NCBI RefSeq assembly: GCF_016598615.1
Contig: NZ_CP066831.1
Location: forward strand, 3,658,001-3,722,000
Origin: Streptomyces liliifuscus
GTDB taxonomy: Bacteria > Actinomycetota > Actinomycetes > Streptomycetales > Streptomycetaceae
DNA length: 64,000 nucleotides
Direction: 5' to 3'
A model generated the notes under the pieces. That model was not told the DNA's origin. It was given only the letters and a program-made list of their open reading frames with translations, and made no database searches. Of this stretch, positions 35,681 to 45,075 are shown piece by piece (positions within the stretch are counted from its first letter, which is position 1; the number at the start of each line of letters is the position of its first letter). The translations under genes and the position numbers were made by a program.

Positions 35681-36019
35681 TCACGCCTTGGCGACCGCGC
35701 CCGCGTCCTCCGTGACCTTGGACTCCAGCTCGCGGCTGACCTTGCGCTCCACGAAGAAGGCGGCGGTGGGAACGGTGCCCGCGAGCAGCACCCACAGCAG
35801 CTTCGGTACCGGCCACTTGGCCTTGGAGCCCAGGTCGAAGGCGAAGACCAGGTAGACGACGTACAGCCAGCCGTGCGCGACGCTGACGACACGCGTGAAG
35901 TCCGCGGCGCCGTCCAGGTCGAGCACGTACTTGCCGATCATCCCGAGGACCAACAGGACCAGCAGGACACCGGTGACGTAGGCCATGACGCGGTAGCGGG
36001 TCAGCACGCTCTTTTTCAT
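35681..36019 (-). CDS. DUF3817 membrane protein
   Basis: 112 residues, three membrane helices (about 10-30, 44-64 and 75-95), with the family's central histidine in VAHGWLYVVYL and FVERK after the last helix. ATG 36019 gives the typical MKKS start. A second member of the family is encoded at 44611-44955. Function unknown; in Streptomyces it often lies next to a MarR-type gene, as here. Confidence 0.85.
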   Translation of the reverse strand: MKKSVLTRYRVMAYVTGVLLVLLVLGMIGKYVLDLDGAADFTRVVSVAHGWLYVVYLVFAFDLGSKAKWPVPKLLWVLLAGTVPTAAFFVERKVSRELESKVTEDAGAVAKA

Positions 36020-36110
36020 GGCTACGAGCGTAACGACCGGTTCCGCACGATCTTCGGCCACCCCCGCCCGTCGTCGGGGCCCGGCAGAGGGCCCGCCGCA
36101 TCCGGCGGAG

Positions 36111-36617
36111 CTACTCGTCGAAGTCGTGCGCCGCCACTCTCAGCGGGCGCAGCATCGCGAAGATCTCCCGGCACTCCTCGGCGTCGTACACGCCGAGGCC
36201 GAACTCCATCGCCATCAGGTCGCGGGTGGCGGCGTCGCAGACCTCGCGGCCCTTGTCGGTGATGGAGGCGAGGGTGCCGCGGCCGTCGTTGGGGTTGGGG
36301 CGTTTGTCGACGAGACCGGACCGGGCGAGCCGGTCCACGGTGTTGGTCACCGACGTCGGGTGCACCATCAGCCGTTCGCCGATCTTGGACATCGGCAGCT
36401 CGCCGGCCTTGGAGAAGGTGAGCAGCACCAGGGCCTCGTAGCGCGCGAACGTCAGCTCGTACGGCTTGACGACCGCGTCGACCTCGGCGAGGAGGATCTG
36501 GTGCGCGCGCATGATGGAGGTGATCGCGCCCATGGACGGCACGGATCCCCAGCGTTGCTTCCAGTGCTCGTCGGCACGGGCGATGGGATCGAAGGCAAGA
36601 CTGAGCGGCTTCGGCAC
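36111..36617 (-). CDS. MarR-family transcriptional regulator
   Basis: 168 residues with a winged helix (LPMSKIGERLMVHPTSVTNTVDRLARSGLV ... DGRGTLASIT) between dimerisation helices. The start is GTG 36617. It begins 10 nt after the stop of the MFS gene on the same strand, so the transporter and regulator may share a transcript. Effector unknown. Confidence 0.88.
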   Translation of the reverse strand: MPKPLSLAFDPIARADEHWKQRWGSVPSMGAITSIMRAHQILLAEVDAVVKPYELTFARYEALVLLTFSKAGELPMSKIGERLMVHPTSVTNTVDRLARSGLVDKRPNPNDGRGTLASITDKGREVCDAATRDLMAMEFGLGVYDAEECREIFAMLRPLRVAAHDFDE

Positions 36618-36627
36618 GGCAAAGACC

Positions 36628-37965
36628 CTACCGGCCGGTCATATCGTGGTCAGCCCCGTCTCGCGTATCGATATTCGCCCCCTTTTCCACCCTCTCTCCC
36701 CTCCCCTTCACCAGTGCCGTTCCCTCGTCCTCCCGGGACCTTCCGGTACGCCGTACCTCCACCGCCAGGAGCACACAGCACACGGTCCCCAGCACGCCGA
36801 CGCCGCCCACGACCGTGCTGACCGCCCAGAACTCGGCGGCCGCACCGGCGAGCGCCATGCCCACGCCCTGGATCGTCATCAGCCCGGCGGTGTGCACGGT
36901 CATGGCCCGTCCGCGCAGTTCCTCAGGCACGGCGTCCACGAACCAGCGGTCGAGTCCGAGGGTGTACGCGCCCGCCGACCCGGCGAGCACCAGCACGAGG
37001 AGGATCCAGCCGAGGCCCGGGTGGAAGGGGTAGAGGAGGAGCGGCAGCAGTCCGCCGCCCGCCAGGGGCAGCACGATCCGGGAGCGGGTCGCGGGAGACA
37101 GTGCGGCACCGGCGTACAGCTCCCCCGCGATCGTCCCGACCGGCATCGCGCACATCAGCAGCCCGATCCAGGCCGTGCCGACCCCGATCTCGTCCGCGTA
37201 CGCGGCGGCCAGTGCCTCCGGCGCCACGACGAACATCGGCGGGACCCACAGGAGCAGCAGCAGCGCCCGGATCCGGCGGTCTGCGAGGACCTGCCGGGCG
37301 CCGGAGAGCGAGTACCGCACCAGCGCCCCGCCCCCGGCCCGGGCCGGCCGGCGCCGCGTCCCCAGCCGCAGGAGCAGCGCCGAGGCGAGGAAGGTGCCCA
37401 GCGTGACGGCCAGTGCCCCGCGCGGGGAGACCACGGTGAGAAGGACACCGCCGAGCCCGAAGCCCACGAGTACGGCGCTCTGCGACACGATCCGCAACAG
37501 GGAGCGGCCGAGCACGAACAGGTCGCCGTCCCCGAGGATGTCGGTCAGCGTGGCCATCCGTGTCCCGCTGAACACCGGTGACACGGCGGCGATGACGCAC
37601 CGCAGCACGAGCAGCGCGGCGACGGGTGTGGCCGGCAGGGCCATCAGCGCCGCGCACCCGGCGCAGACCAGGTCGCAGACGACGAGCACGCGCCGCGGCG
37701 GGAACCGGTCGGCGACCCCGGACAGCAGCGTGCCGCCCACGAGGTAGGGGAGGAAGCCCAGCGCGAACACCAGCGCGCTGAGCAGCGGCGACCCCGTCAT
37801 CTCGTACACGAGCACGGTCAGCGCGATCTCGCTGACGACGACGCCCAGCAGCGAGAGGGCGTGTGCGAGGAACACGGCACGGAACTCGCGTACGGCGAAG
37901 ACGGGACCGTACCCGGTCTTCTCGGGGGTGGGCAGCGTCGACGTGCCCCTGTTCTCTTCCGGCAT
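36628..37965 (-). CDS. MFS exporter (MFS_3/EntS-like)
   Basis: 445 residues with about twelve membrane helices, the loop motif SGVADRFPPRRVLV between helices 2 and 3, and long hydrophobic Leu/Val runs. Likely exports a small molecule by proton antiport. The polar C-terminal tail of about 40 residues is cytoplasmic. Divergent from an ArsR-type regulator at 38053 and followed by a MarR gene, so either could control it. Confidence 0.85.
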   Translation of the reverse strand: MPEENRGTSTLPTPEKTGYGPVFAVREFRAVFLAHALSLLGVVVSEIALTVLVYEMTGSPLLSALVFALGFLPYLVGGTLLSGVADRFPPRRVLVVCDLVCAGCAALMALPATPVAALLVLRCVIAAVSPVFSGTRMATLTDILGDGDLFVLGRSLLRIVSQSAVLVGFGLGGVLLTVVSPRGALAVTLGTFLASALLLRLGTRRRPARAGGGALVRYSLSGARQVLADRRIRALLLLLWVPPMFVVAPEALAAAYADEIGVGTAWIGLLMCAMPVGTIAGELYAGAALSPATRSRIVLPLAGGGLLPLLLYPFHPGLGWILLVLVLAGSAGAYTLGLDRWFVDAVPEELRGRAMTVHTAGLMTIQGVGMALAGAAAEFWAVSTVVGGVGVLGTVCCVLLAVEVRRTGRSREDEGTALVKGRGERVEKGANIDTRDGADHDMTGR

Positions 37966-38052
37966 GTCCCGCAGCGTGCCCGCGCAGGGGTCGCCCGCCG
38001 TAGAGTTTCGGTGTCAGCCGAATCTTCGCTACCGACCGCGGCGGGAGGGCCC

Positions 38053-39036
38053 GTGCCGTTCCATCTGCACTTCGGCGAGGACGACCTCCTCAGGTGCCGT
38101 TTCGCGGTGTCCCCGCTGTGGGAGACCCAGGAGGCGGTCCGCACCCTCAACCGCCCCGAGCGGCACGGGTATCACGCGCACTGGCTCCGTCGTACGCGTT
38201 CGGCGGCCGCGCAGCTCGACCTGACGCTCCTGTGGCTGCTGATGCCCCGGCGCGGGCACACCCCGGACTGGCTGGGCCCTCCCCCGCTCGGCCCCTCGGC
38301 CACGTTCGACGAGGAGATCGCGGCGGTGCGCGGTGCCGACCCCGAGGCGGCCCGCGAGGACACCGCTCTGGCGCTCGCGGACACCCCGGGCGCCCTCGAA
38401 TCCCCGCGCGGGCGCGCCCTGCTGGCCGATCCGGTCCGCATGATCGAGGAGCTGACCGACCTGCTGGCGGCGGCCTGGCGCGCCCTGGTCGAGCCCGACT
38501 GGCCGAGGCTGCGCGCCCTTCTGGAGGCCGACGTGGTCTTCCACTCGCGGCGCCTGGCCGAGGTGGGCCTGGGCGGGCTGCTGCCCGAGCTGGACCGGCG
38601 CTTCGCCTGGGACGCGGGCCGGCTCACGATCGACGTGAGGGGCGAGCACGTCCGCGAACTGGGCGGCCAGGGCCTGGTGTTGATGCCCAGCGTCTTCTCC
38701 TGGCCGAATGTGGTGAGCGGTTTCGAACCGCCCTGGCAGCCGACACTGGTCTACCCGGCGCGCGGCATCGGGGGCCTGTGGGCGGAGCCGTCCGACCGCA
38801 CGCCCGAGGCGCTCGCGCGAATCCTCGGGCGCGGCCGGGCCGCCGTCCTGACCGCGCTCGACGACCCCGCCACCACGACGGGCCTCGCCCACCGCCTAGG
38901 CCTCGCGCCCTCGTCGGTGTCGGCGCATCTGTCGGCGCTGCGCGACGCGGGCCTGCTCGTCTCGCGCCGGTACGGACACCAGGTGCTGTACGAGAGGACG
39001 CCGCTGGGCATCGCGCTGACGTCGGGCGGCGCCTGA
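38053..39036 (+). CDS. ArsR-type winged-helix regulator with DUF5937-like N-terminus
   Basis: 327 residues. The N-terminal 230 residues (PFHLHFGEDDLLRCRF start) are of the DUF5937 type; the C-terminal 80 form an ArsR helix-turn-helix (GLAHRLGLAPSSVSAHLSALRDAGLL). GTG 38053 has GGGAGGG immediately upstream. A leaderless GTG at 38011 behind TAGAGT (38001-38006) is an alternative. Divergent from the MFS exporter; a weak TTCGG/CCGAA repeat (38007-38022) lies between them. Confidence 0.82.
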   Translation: MPFHLHFGEDDLLRCRFAVSPLWETQEAVRTLNRPERHGYHAHWLRRTRSAAAQLDLTLLWLLMPRRGHTPDWLGPPPLGPSATFDEEIAAVRGADPEAAREDTALALADTPGALESPRGRALLADPVRMIEELTDLLAAAWRALVEPDWPRLRALLEADVVFHSRRLAEVGLGGLLPELDRRFAWDAGRLTIDVRGEHVRELGGQGLVLMPSVFSWPNVVSGFEPPWQPTLVYPARGIGGLWAEPSDRTPEALARILGRGRAAVLTALDDPATTTGLAHRLGLAPSSVSAHLSALRDAGLLVSRRYGHQVLYERTPLGIALTSGGA

Positions 39037-39168
39037 CGCCCCGACAGGAGCCCGCGGGAGCACGACAGCAGGCGGCGGCCCACGGTGTCGCACCCCTGCC
39101 GGTCAAGTCCGTTATGTCACGATAGTCGGACATCGTCGCTGACCGTCACCTTCGCCCAAGGGGGCAGG

Positions 39169-40185
39169 ATGTTCCGGCAGACCCGTACCCGTACCCTCGC
39201 GGCGCTCGCCGTGCTCGGACTCGCGGCGGGCTGCTCGTCCGCACCCGAGGCCGATCCGACCACCTCCGCCCGTGAGACGTCCCCACCGGCGAGCCCCGCC
39301 GCCGGTTCCCCGTTCTGGGTCGACCCGGCGAGCCCCGCGGCCCAGCAGGTACAGCGGTGGGAGCAGCAGGGGCGCGAGCGCGACGCCCGGCTCCTGAAGC
39401 TCATCGCGGACCGGCCCGCCGCCATCTGGCCCTCCGCCGAGCGCCCCGAGCCGAAGATCAGGGAGGCGACCGCGGCGGCGGCCCGGGAGGGGCGTACCGC
39501 GGTCTTCGTCGCGTACGACATCCCGCACCGCGACTGCGGGCAGCACTCGGCGGGCGGGGCGTACGGCGCGGACGCCTACCGGGACTGGATCGACCGGTTC
39601 GCGCGGGCCATCGGCGACAGCGACGCCCTGGTCGTGCTGGAGCCGGACGCGGTCGCGCACATCGTGGACGGCTGCACCCCGGGCGAGTACCACGCCGAGC
39701 GCGAGCAGATGCTCACCGAGGCGATCGTGCGGCTGAAGCGGCAGCCGCGGACGAAGGTGTACCTCGACGCGGGCAATCCGGCCTGGATCCGGGAGTCGTG
39801 GAAGCTGGTCGAGCCTCTCAAGCGCGCGGGCGTCGCGAACGCCGACGGCTTCGCCCTGAACGTCTCCAACTTCCAGACGGACGAGACGACGAAGGAGTAC
39901 GGCCGCCGGCTCTCGGAGGACCTCGGCGGCAAGCACTTCGTCGTGGACACCAGCCGCAACGGCAACGGCCCGCTGGACGGCGACCCGTCCCAGGCCTGGT
40001 GCAACCCGCCGGGCCGGGCGCTGGGCACCCCGCCCACCAAGGACACCGGCGACCCCCTCGTGGACGCCTACCTGTGGATCAAGCGCCCCGGCGAGTCCGA
40101 CGGCCAGTGCCGCGGAGGCCCGTCGGCGGGCCAGTGGTGGGCGGACTACGCCCTGGGCCTGGCCCGCAACTCCAGCGCCCCATAA
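39169..40185 (+). CDS. cslZ: GH6 endoglucanase-like lipoprotein (CslZ-like)
   Basis: 338 residues. Signal peptide with lipobox LAAGC (lipidated C22), then a Ser/Thr/Pro linker and a family-6 glycoside hydrolase domain. FVAYDIPHRDCG and VVLEPDAVAH hold the two family signatures, including the catalytic acid Asp; NVSNF and RNGNGP complete the active-site loops. It would cut beta-1,4-glucan at the cell surface. It lies convergent to glxA-cslA, whose products make and modify the hyphal-tip glucan, so it is called CslZ-like. ATG 39169 has AAGGGGG upstream. Confidence 0.85.
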   Translation: MFRQTRTRTLAALAVLGLAAGCSSAPEADPTTSARETSPPASPAAGSPFWVDPASPAAQQVQRWEQQGRERDARLLKLIADRPAAIWPSAERPEPKIREATAAAAREGRTAVFVAYDIPHRDCGQHSAGGAYGADAYRDWIDRFARAIGDSDALVVLEPDAVAHIVDGCTPGEYHAEREQMLTEAIVRLKRQPRTKVYLDAGNPAWIRESWKLVEPLKRAGVANADGFALNVSNFQTDETTKEYGRRLSEDLGGKHFVVDTSRNGNGPLDGDPSQAWCNPPGRALGTPPTKDTGDPLVDAYLWIKRPGESDGQCRGGPSAGQWWADYALGLARNSSAP

Positions 40186-40245
40186 GGGGCGCGGGGAACT
40201 GCGCCCCGTGAGGGGCGCGGGGAACTGCGCGACAAGCCCCCACCC
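40183..40245. repeat. Two direct copies of the dispersed repeat AGGGGCGCGGGGAACTGCGC
   Basis: Two tandem copies (starting about 40186 and 40212), immediately after the cslZ stop and before the end of convergent glxA. The second is followed by GACAAGCCCCCAC, as in the copies at 44.2 and 47.9 kb. Confidence 0.85.
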
Positions 40246-40280
40246 ACCCGCAGACAAGGAACCGTCAACCGAGCGGAGCG

Positions 40281-42236
40281 CTACCGCACCTGGACCCACT
40301 TCGCCTCCGACGGCGTCCCGTCCGTGTCCGTCACGAACAGCATGTACCAGCCGGGCGGCACCAGCGTCCGGTCCTTCGGCACGTCCACGGTGACCGAGTC
40401 CTTCGTCTTCGTGACCCCGAGCGCGATGGACCGCTGCTCGACGTCCGTCGTGTGCGTGACCGCGCTGGGCCGCATCAGACGGGCGTTCACGATCCGGTCC
40501 GGATGCCGGGTGGCGAAGGTCGCGCGGCCCTCGCCGTCGACCTCCTGGGGACCGTCGCCCAGCACGGGACGGCTCTTGGCGTTCTTGTGCAGGGTGGGCG
40601 GGGTGTAGATCTCCATGCGCTGCTCGAAGTGGCCGAGCTTGGTGTTCTGCTGGTCGTCGAAGAGCGGGTCGGAGCCGAACGTGGCGACCCGGCCGTCGGG
40701 CAGCAGCAGCGCCTCCGAGTGGTAGTTGCGGCCGACCCTGGGCGAGGCGGCCGAACGGAAGGAGTTGGACCTGGGGTCGTAGAACTGCGCCTTGAGGATG
40801 TTGCTGGCGCTGCGCCCGCGGTAGTCCGAGGAGCCGTTCGAGGTGAACACCGAGTCGTCCGGCATGATCACGCTGTTCAGATAGCGGGTGCCCTGCGGGA
40901 GGTCGGGGCCGTCCTCGAAGACGGGGTTGTCCTTCTTGAGGTCGATGACGGCCGTGCGCGAGGTCGCCTTCTTGGACTCGCCGACGCCTCCGCCGCCGAG
41001 GATCATCACCTTCTGGTCCTGGGCCGGGGGCAGCAGCAGGGACGCCGACGTCTCCGTCTGGTCGAGGTCGCTCAGCCCCGGCACCTTCTCGAACTTGTTG
41101 GTCTTGAGGTCCCACAGGCCGGGTTCGCGCCCCATGGTGGCGGGCCCGTAACCGGCGTTCGAGGCCGGGTAGAAGAGCTTGCCGCCCTTGGTGAGGAAGA
41201 GGGCGGGATAGGTCGGGAAGTAGTGCTTGGGTCCCGGGGTCCACTTCCTGGTCTTCGGGTCGTAGATCTCGTTGTCGCCCGGGTCGATCACCCCGACGTC
41301 GTCGAGCCCGGAGACCGCGAGCACCCGCCCGTCCTCCAGACCGACCAGCGTCGGATACCAGCGGGCCTTCTCCATCGGCGCGACGGGCACGTACTTCTCC
41401 GCCGTCGGATCGAACTCGTAGGCCGCCTTGATCCCCTGGAAGTCCTGCTTGTCCATGGTGATCTTCTCGGAGAGGCCGTACGTGTTGGCCGCCTCCTTGC
41501 CCTTCAGGCCGACGATCTCGTACTGGGCCTGCTTGCCCGTGACCGACCGCGGTCCCAGCTCGGTGGCCTCGACGAAGACACGGGCCTCGCTCGCGGTGAC
41601 CTTCGTCTTCCAGGGCTGCATGACACCGGCCCGGTTGTACGTGATCTCCTGCGTGCGCTTGGCCTTGGGGACGGTGACGTCGAACCTGCTGACGTACTCC
41701 ACCCCGGTCGGCGAGCGGAACCGGGTGCCCTTCTTGAGGACGACCGGCCTGTCCGGGTTCTCGTTCTTCACGCGCATGCCGCCGCCGGCCCGGTCGACCT
41801 CGCCGTCGAGCAGCTCGTAGCGGGCCGTGCCGCCGGCCACCAGCATTCTGCCGCTGGGGAGTTGGGCGTGCCCGGCGCAGAAGAAGTCGTCCGGGGTGGG
41901 GATCTTCTTGAAGGTGTCGGTCCTCGGGTCCCACAGGACGGTGTCGAAGGAGCCCTTGTCGAACTTCTTCTGCTCGTTGCCGGAGCCCGCGACGATCAGC
42001 ACCTTTCCGGTGTGCAGGAGCGCCGCGTGGATGGCGTTGGTGCGGAACTCCCTGGGAATGTCCAGGTGCTTCCAGGAGCCGTACTTCGCCTTGTAGCCGG
42101 GCTGGGCGATCTTGTACTCGTAGTACTGCTCCGAGGCGAAGCCGATCGCGGCCGGGGCGTTGAGTCCGGCGAGCAGGGCGACGCCGCCAATGCCGAGCAG
42201 CCTCTTCTGGGCCTTCTTCGAAGGGCGGTAGACCAT
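40281..42236 (-). CDS. glxA: Radical copper oxidase GlxA (galactose oxidase family)
   Basis: 651 residues. An N-terminal signal/anchor (about 10-32), a kelch-type propeller and a C-terminal domain. Ligands of the copper site can be matched: Cys in DDFFCAGHAQL (crosslink partner), Tyr in TARYEL, Tyr-His in GRNYHSEALL, and His in VTHTTDVEQR. The family member in S. lividans oxidises the nascent glycan made by CslA at hyphal tips and is needed for aerial development. It starts 3 nt after the cslA stop, so the two are coupled. Confidence 0.93.
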   Translation of the reverse strand: MVYRPSKKAQKRLLGIGGVALLAGLNAPAAIGFASEQYYEYKIAQPGYKAKYGSWKHLDIPREFRTNAIHAALLHTGKVLIVAGSGNEQKKFDKGSFDTVLWDPRTDTFKKIPTPDDFFCAGHAQLPSGRMLVAGGTARYELLDGEVDRAGGGMRVKNENPDRPVVLKKGTRFRSPTGVEYVSRFDVTVPKAKRTQEITYNRAGVMQPWKTKVTASEARVFVEATELGPRSVTGKQAQYEIVGLKGKEAANTYGLSEKITMDKQDFQGIKAAYEFDPTAEKYVPVAPMEKARWYPTLVGLEDGRVLAVSGLDDVGVIDPGDNEIYDPKTRKWTPGPKHYFPTYPALFLTKGGKLFYPASNAGYGPATMGREPGLWDLKTNKFEKVPGLSDLDQTETSASLLLPPAQDQKVMILGGGGVGESKKATSRTAVIDLKKDNPVFEDGPDLPQGTRYLNSVIMPDDSVFTSNGSSDYRGRSASNILKAQFYDPRSNSFRSAASPRVGRNYHSEALLLPDGRVATFGSDPLFDDQQNTKLGHFEQRMEIYTPPTLHKNAKSRPVLGDGPQEVDGEGRATFATRHPDRIVNARLMRPSAVTHTTDVEQRSIALGVTKTKDSVTVDVPKDRTLVPPGWYMLFVTDTDGTPSEAKWVQVR

Positions 42237-42239
42237 GGC

Positions 42240-44066
42240 CTAGTTACCTCCTGTCGTACCGCTGGTGACCGTCCCGCTGGGGAGCGAGCCACTGGGAAGC
42301 GTGCCGCCGGCGCTGAAGGCCGGCGCGGGTGCCGCGGGTGCCGGCTCGCCGTCCGTGACCCGGGCGACGGCGGGGGCGACGCGCTGCCGGGCCCGGCGTT
42401 CCTGGAACAGGGTGCCGAGCCACACGCTTACCGGGGCGAGGGAGATGGCCAGGGCCAGGACGGCCCAGGTGCGCATGGCCGCGTGCGTGTGCCCGAGGAC
42501 GAACGACGCCACCAGCGAGGCCGCCAGGACGGCCGACCAGAACAGGTGGATCCGGAAGGTCATCACCCGGTCCGGGCTGGCGCCACCACCCTTCGGGGTG
42601 ACCACGAAACGGCTGGGGCGGCGGACCACGGCCGCGCCGAGCGACTTGAGGTAGATCGGCGCGGAGAGCGCCGACATCGCCATGCCCGCGAGGCCTCCCG
42701 AACCCTCCGGTTCGTGCGGGGAGACGTTGTGCCGCCGGTTCCAGAGATAGAGGCCGACCTGGAGGGCGGCCGCGTCGCTGTAGAGCATCAGCCACATGGA
42801 CGCGGCGACCTGGGTGCCGGACGCGCCGAACCACAGGAACAGGACGCAACTGAGGATGCCCAGCAGCCAGTTGACGGCCGTCATCGGGTAGTAGACGAGC
42901 ATCATCGTGTACGAGAACAGCCGGCCGGGCGGCATCGTGAAGGGTGCCTTCCAGTACTGCTTGAACAGCGTCTCGTACGTACCGCGCGACCAGCGCATCT
43001 GCTGGGTGAAGAAGTCCGTCCAGGACTCGGGGCCCTCACCCACGGCCAGCACGTCGGGGGTGTAGACCGACTGCCAGTGGTGACCGGTCCTCGGGTTCTT
43101 GTGCCGGTGCAGTTCGAACCCGGTGGCCATGTCCTCGGTGATGGAGTCGTACAGGCCGCCGACCTGCCGGACGGCCGCTATCCGTACGACGTTGTTGGTG
43201 CCGACGAACATGGGGGCGCGGTAGCGGTTGCCGGCGCGCTGGATCAGGGCGTGGAACAGGAACTGCTGGGACTCGGCCGCCTTGGTGACCGGAGTGGTGT
43301 AGTTGCCGTACACCTGCGGGCCCACGACGAACGCGACGTCCGGGTCGCGAAAGTAGCCCATCATCCGCTCCAGGAACTCGGGGAGCGGGACGTGGTCGGT
43401 GTCGACGGAGGCGAAGTAGTCGTACTCGCCGCCGTGCATCGCGATCCACGCGTTGTAATTGCCGTGCTTCGTACGGGCCTTGTGGACGCCCTTGGCCCTG
43501 TTCCACTCGGGGACACCGTGGCGGGTGAAGTGGCGTACGCCCAGTTCGACGCAGAGGGCCTTGGCCTGGTCGTCGTCGCCCTCGTCGAGGAGCCAGACGT
43601 CCAGGGGGCCGGGGTGGATGACGCGGACGGCGCCTTCGAGGGTGGCGCGGACCATGGAGAGGGGTTCTTTGCCCGGGACGTACGTGGTGAGGAAGGCGAC
43701 CCGGGTGCCGTCCTCGGGGGTCACGGGGACCGGGTCCCTGGCGACCATGGTGGCGTGGGCGATGGACACCACGTTGACGACCATGAACAGCTCGATCAGG
43801 CCGATGGATATGAGCATCGCGACGTCGAGGCCGACCAGCCAGCGGGTGCCGCCCTCTCTGGCGACCCAGTGGGTCGGCCAGACCAGGTAGACGAGGAGCA
43901 GCCCCGTGAGAAGCGGGGCGAACGTCATGAGCAGGACGGCTCGTATTCGGTGTGGCTCGCGCGACAGGAGCTTTGTGTACTGCACCCGGTACGCGGTGCC
44001 GGACGGCTCCGTGAGCGGTCCGGCCAGTTGGCTGTGGGTTTCGTAGTCGTAGCCCTCCGGCCGCAC
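42240..44066 (-). CDS. cslA: Cellulose synthase-like protein CslA (GT2)
   Basis: 608 residues. Two N-terminal membrane helices, a cytosolic GT2 domain with the D, D, D, QxxRW set (LLDEGDDD, ASVDTDH, ITEDMATG, QQMRWSRG), then four or more helices and a Pro/Ser/Gly-rich tail. It makes a beta-glucan at hyphal tips, where by published work it meets the DivIVA polarisome. The start is GTG 44066 with GGAGG 5 nt upstream; a longer frame reaches 44228 but runs into repeat DNA. Cotranscribed with glxA. Confidence 0.93.
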   Translation of the reverse strand: MRPEGYDYETHSQLAGPLTEPSGTAYRVQYTKLLSREPHRIRAVLLMTFAPLLTGLLLVYLVWPTHWVAREGGTRWLVGLDVAMLISIGLIELFMVVNVVSIAHATMVARDPVPVTPEDGTRVAFLTTYVPGKEPLSMVRATLEGAVRVIHPGPLDVWLLDEGDDDQAKALCVELGVRHFTRHGVPEWNRAKGVHKARTKHGNYNAWIAMHGGEYDYFASVDTDHVPLPEFLERMMGYFRDPDVAFVVGPQVYGNYTTPVTKAAESQQFLFHALIQRAGNRYRAPMFVGTNNVVRIAAVRQVGGLYDSITEDMATGFELHRHKNPRTGHHWQSVYTPDVLAVGEGPESWTDFFTQQMRWSRGTYETLFKQYWKAPFTMPPGRLFSYTMMLVYYPMTAVNWLLGILSCVLFLWFGASGTQVAASMWLMLYSDAAALQVGLYLWNRRHNVSPHEPEGSGGLAGMAMSALSAPIYLKSLGAAVVRRPSRFVVTPKGGGASPDRVMTFRIHLFWSAVLAASLVASFVLGHTHAAMRTWAVLALAISLAPVSVWLGTLFQERRARQRVAPAVARVTDGEPAPAAPAPAFSAGGTLPSGSLPSGTVTSGTTGGN

Positions 44067-44204
44067 AGCGCCCTCCAGTGATCGAACGAGCCGATACCCA
44101 CACAAAAGTGGCTTTTGGTCGGCGTGTCGAACGGAGGGGGTCCAGTTGGGGGGTAGGGGGGCGAGGCTCCTGTGGTTCGTCTGCGGGTGGGTGGGGTGGG
44201 TTGC

Positions 44205-44265
44205 CCGCGCAGTTCCCCGCGCCCCCAACCCACCCAGGGGCGCGGGGAACTGCGCGACAAGCCCT
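44205..44265. repeat. Inverted pair of the dispersed repeat upstream of cslA
   Basis: GCGCAGTTCCCCGCGCCCCC and AGGGGCGCGGGGAACTGCGC face each other across ACCCACCC. Together they can form a 20-bp stem. Located between the MTH1187 gene end and the cslA promoter region. Confidence 0.85.
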
Positions 44266-44320
44266 CACCGGCCCGCAGCCGCACACAACCCCGCGGCAGC
44301 GACAGGGCAAGGCAGGGCGG

Positions 44321-44614
44321 CTACGCCGACAGGTGTCGCTCCACCGTGTCGACCTTGGACGTCAGTCCGTCCGTGACCCCGGGCCGAATGTCCGCCTTGA
44401 GGACCAGGGACACCCGAGGAGCCCGCTCCTCCACCACAGCGACGGCCCGCTTCACAACGGCCATCACCTCGTCCCACTCACCCTCGATCGAGGTGAACAT
44501 CGCGTCGGTGCGGTTCGGCAACCCCGACTCCCGCACCACCCGCACGGCGTCGGCGACGTACTCGCCCACGTCCTCGCCGACACCCAGCGGCGTCACGGAG
44601 AAGGCGACGATCAT
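44321..44614 (-). CDS. MTH1187-family thiamine-binding-like protein (DUF77)
   Basis: 97 residues, ferredoxin-like fold; the N-terminal MIVAFSVTPLGVGEDVGEYVA and central MFTSIEGEWDEVM are typical. Homologues bind thiamine or its parts (YkoF group). ATG 44614 overlaps the upstream DUF3817 stop by four bases. Transcript probably ends near the repeat at 44205-44265. Confidence 0.85.
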   Translation of the reverse strand: MIVAFSVTPLGVGEDVGEYVADAVRVVRESGLPNRTDAMFTSIEGEWDEVMAVVKRAVAVVEERAPRVSLVLKADIRPGVTDGLTSKVDTVERHLSA

Positions 44615-44955
44615 GCGTTGACGATCCCCTCGTTGCGGGCGCGGGACGCGATGAGCGCGCTCTCCGCCTCCCGCTTGAGCTTGCGCTCGGCGAAGAAGCC
44701 GCCGGCCGGCAGCACGGAGAGCACGAAGTAGAGGGCCGCGGTCTTCAGGTCCCACTTGGCACGGTTCCAGGCGTCGGCCCAGAAGATCAGGTACAGGATG
44801 AAGAGGACGCCGTGGACCATGCCCATCACGGGCACCGCGTTGAAGTCCGTCGTCCGCTTCAGCACCGAGCAGACCAGCAGCAGGAGGAAGGAAACGGCCT
44901 CCGGGGCCGAGACCAGACGGAGACGACGGAGGGCGGAGGCGGTCTTGATGTCCAC
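44611..44955 (-). CDS. DUF3817 membrane protein (second copy)
   Basis: 114 residues, three membrane helices; GMVHGVLFILYLIF holds the family histidine and FFAERKLKRE follows helix 3. Paralogue of the protein at 35681. Coupled to the MTH1187-type gene by ATGA overlap. Confidence 0.85.
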   Translation of the reverse strand: MDIKTASALRRLRLVSAPEAVSFLLLLVCSVLKRTTDFNAVPVMGMVHGVLFILYLIFWADAWNRAKWDLKTAALYFVLSVLPAGGFFAERKLKREAESALIASRARNEGIVNA

Positions 44956-45075
44956 GAGTCACCTTCGGTGGGAGGAGTCTGGGGTGGATTCGGAAGGGGT
45001 GCAGGTACCGTGCCGATGCTTTGTGAACGCACGCACAAGCTTTCCCATTGAAGCATCCTGGCCCCTGTCGTCCGG

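Noticed and set aside
38007..38022. TTCGG-6-CCGAA repeat as operator for the MFS/ArsR pair
   Set aside because: Arms are only 5 bp, common at this GC content; mentioned in the gene entry but not kept as a feature.
45021..45038. TTGTG-8-CACAA as a Rex site
   Set aside because: Spacing and the inner bases do not fit the Rex consensus TGTGAAC-N-TTCACA.
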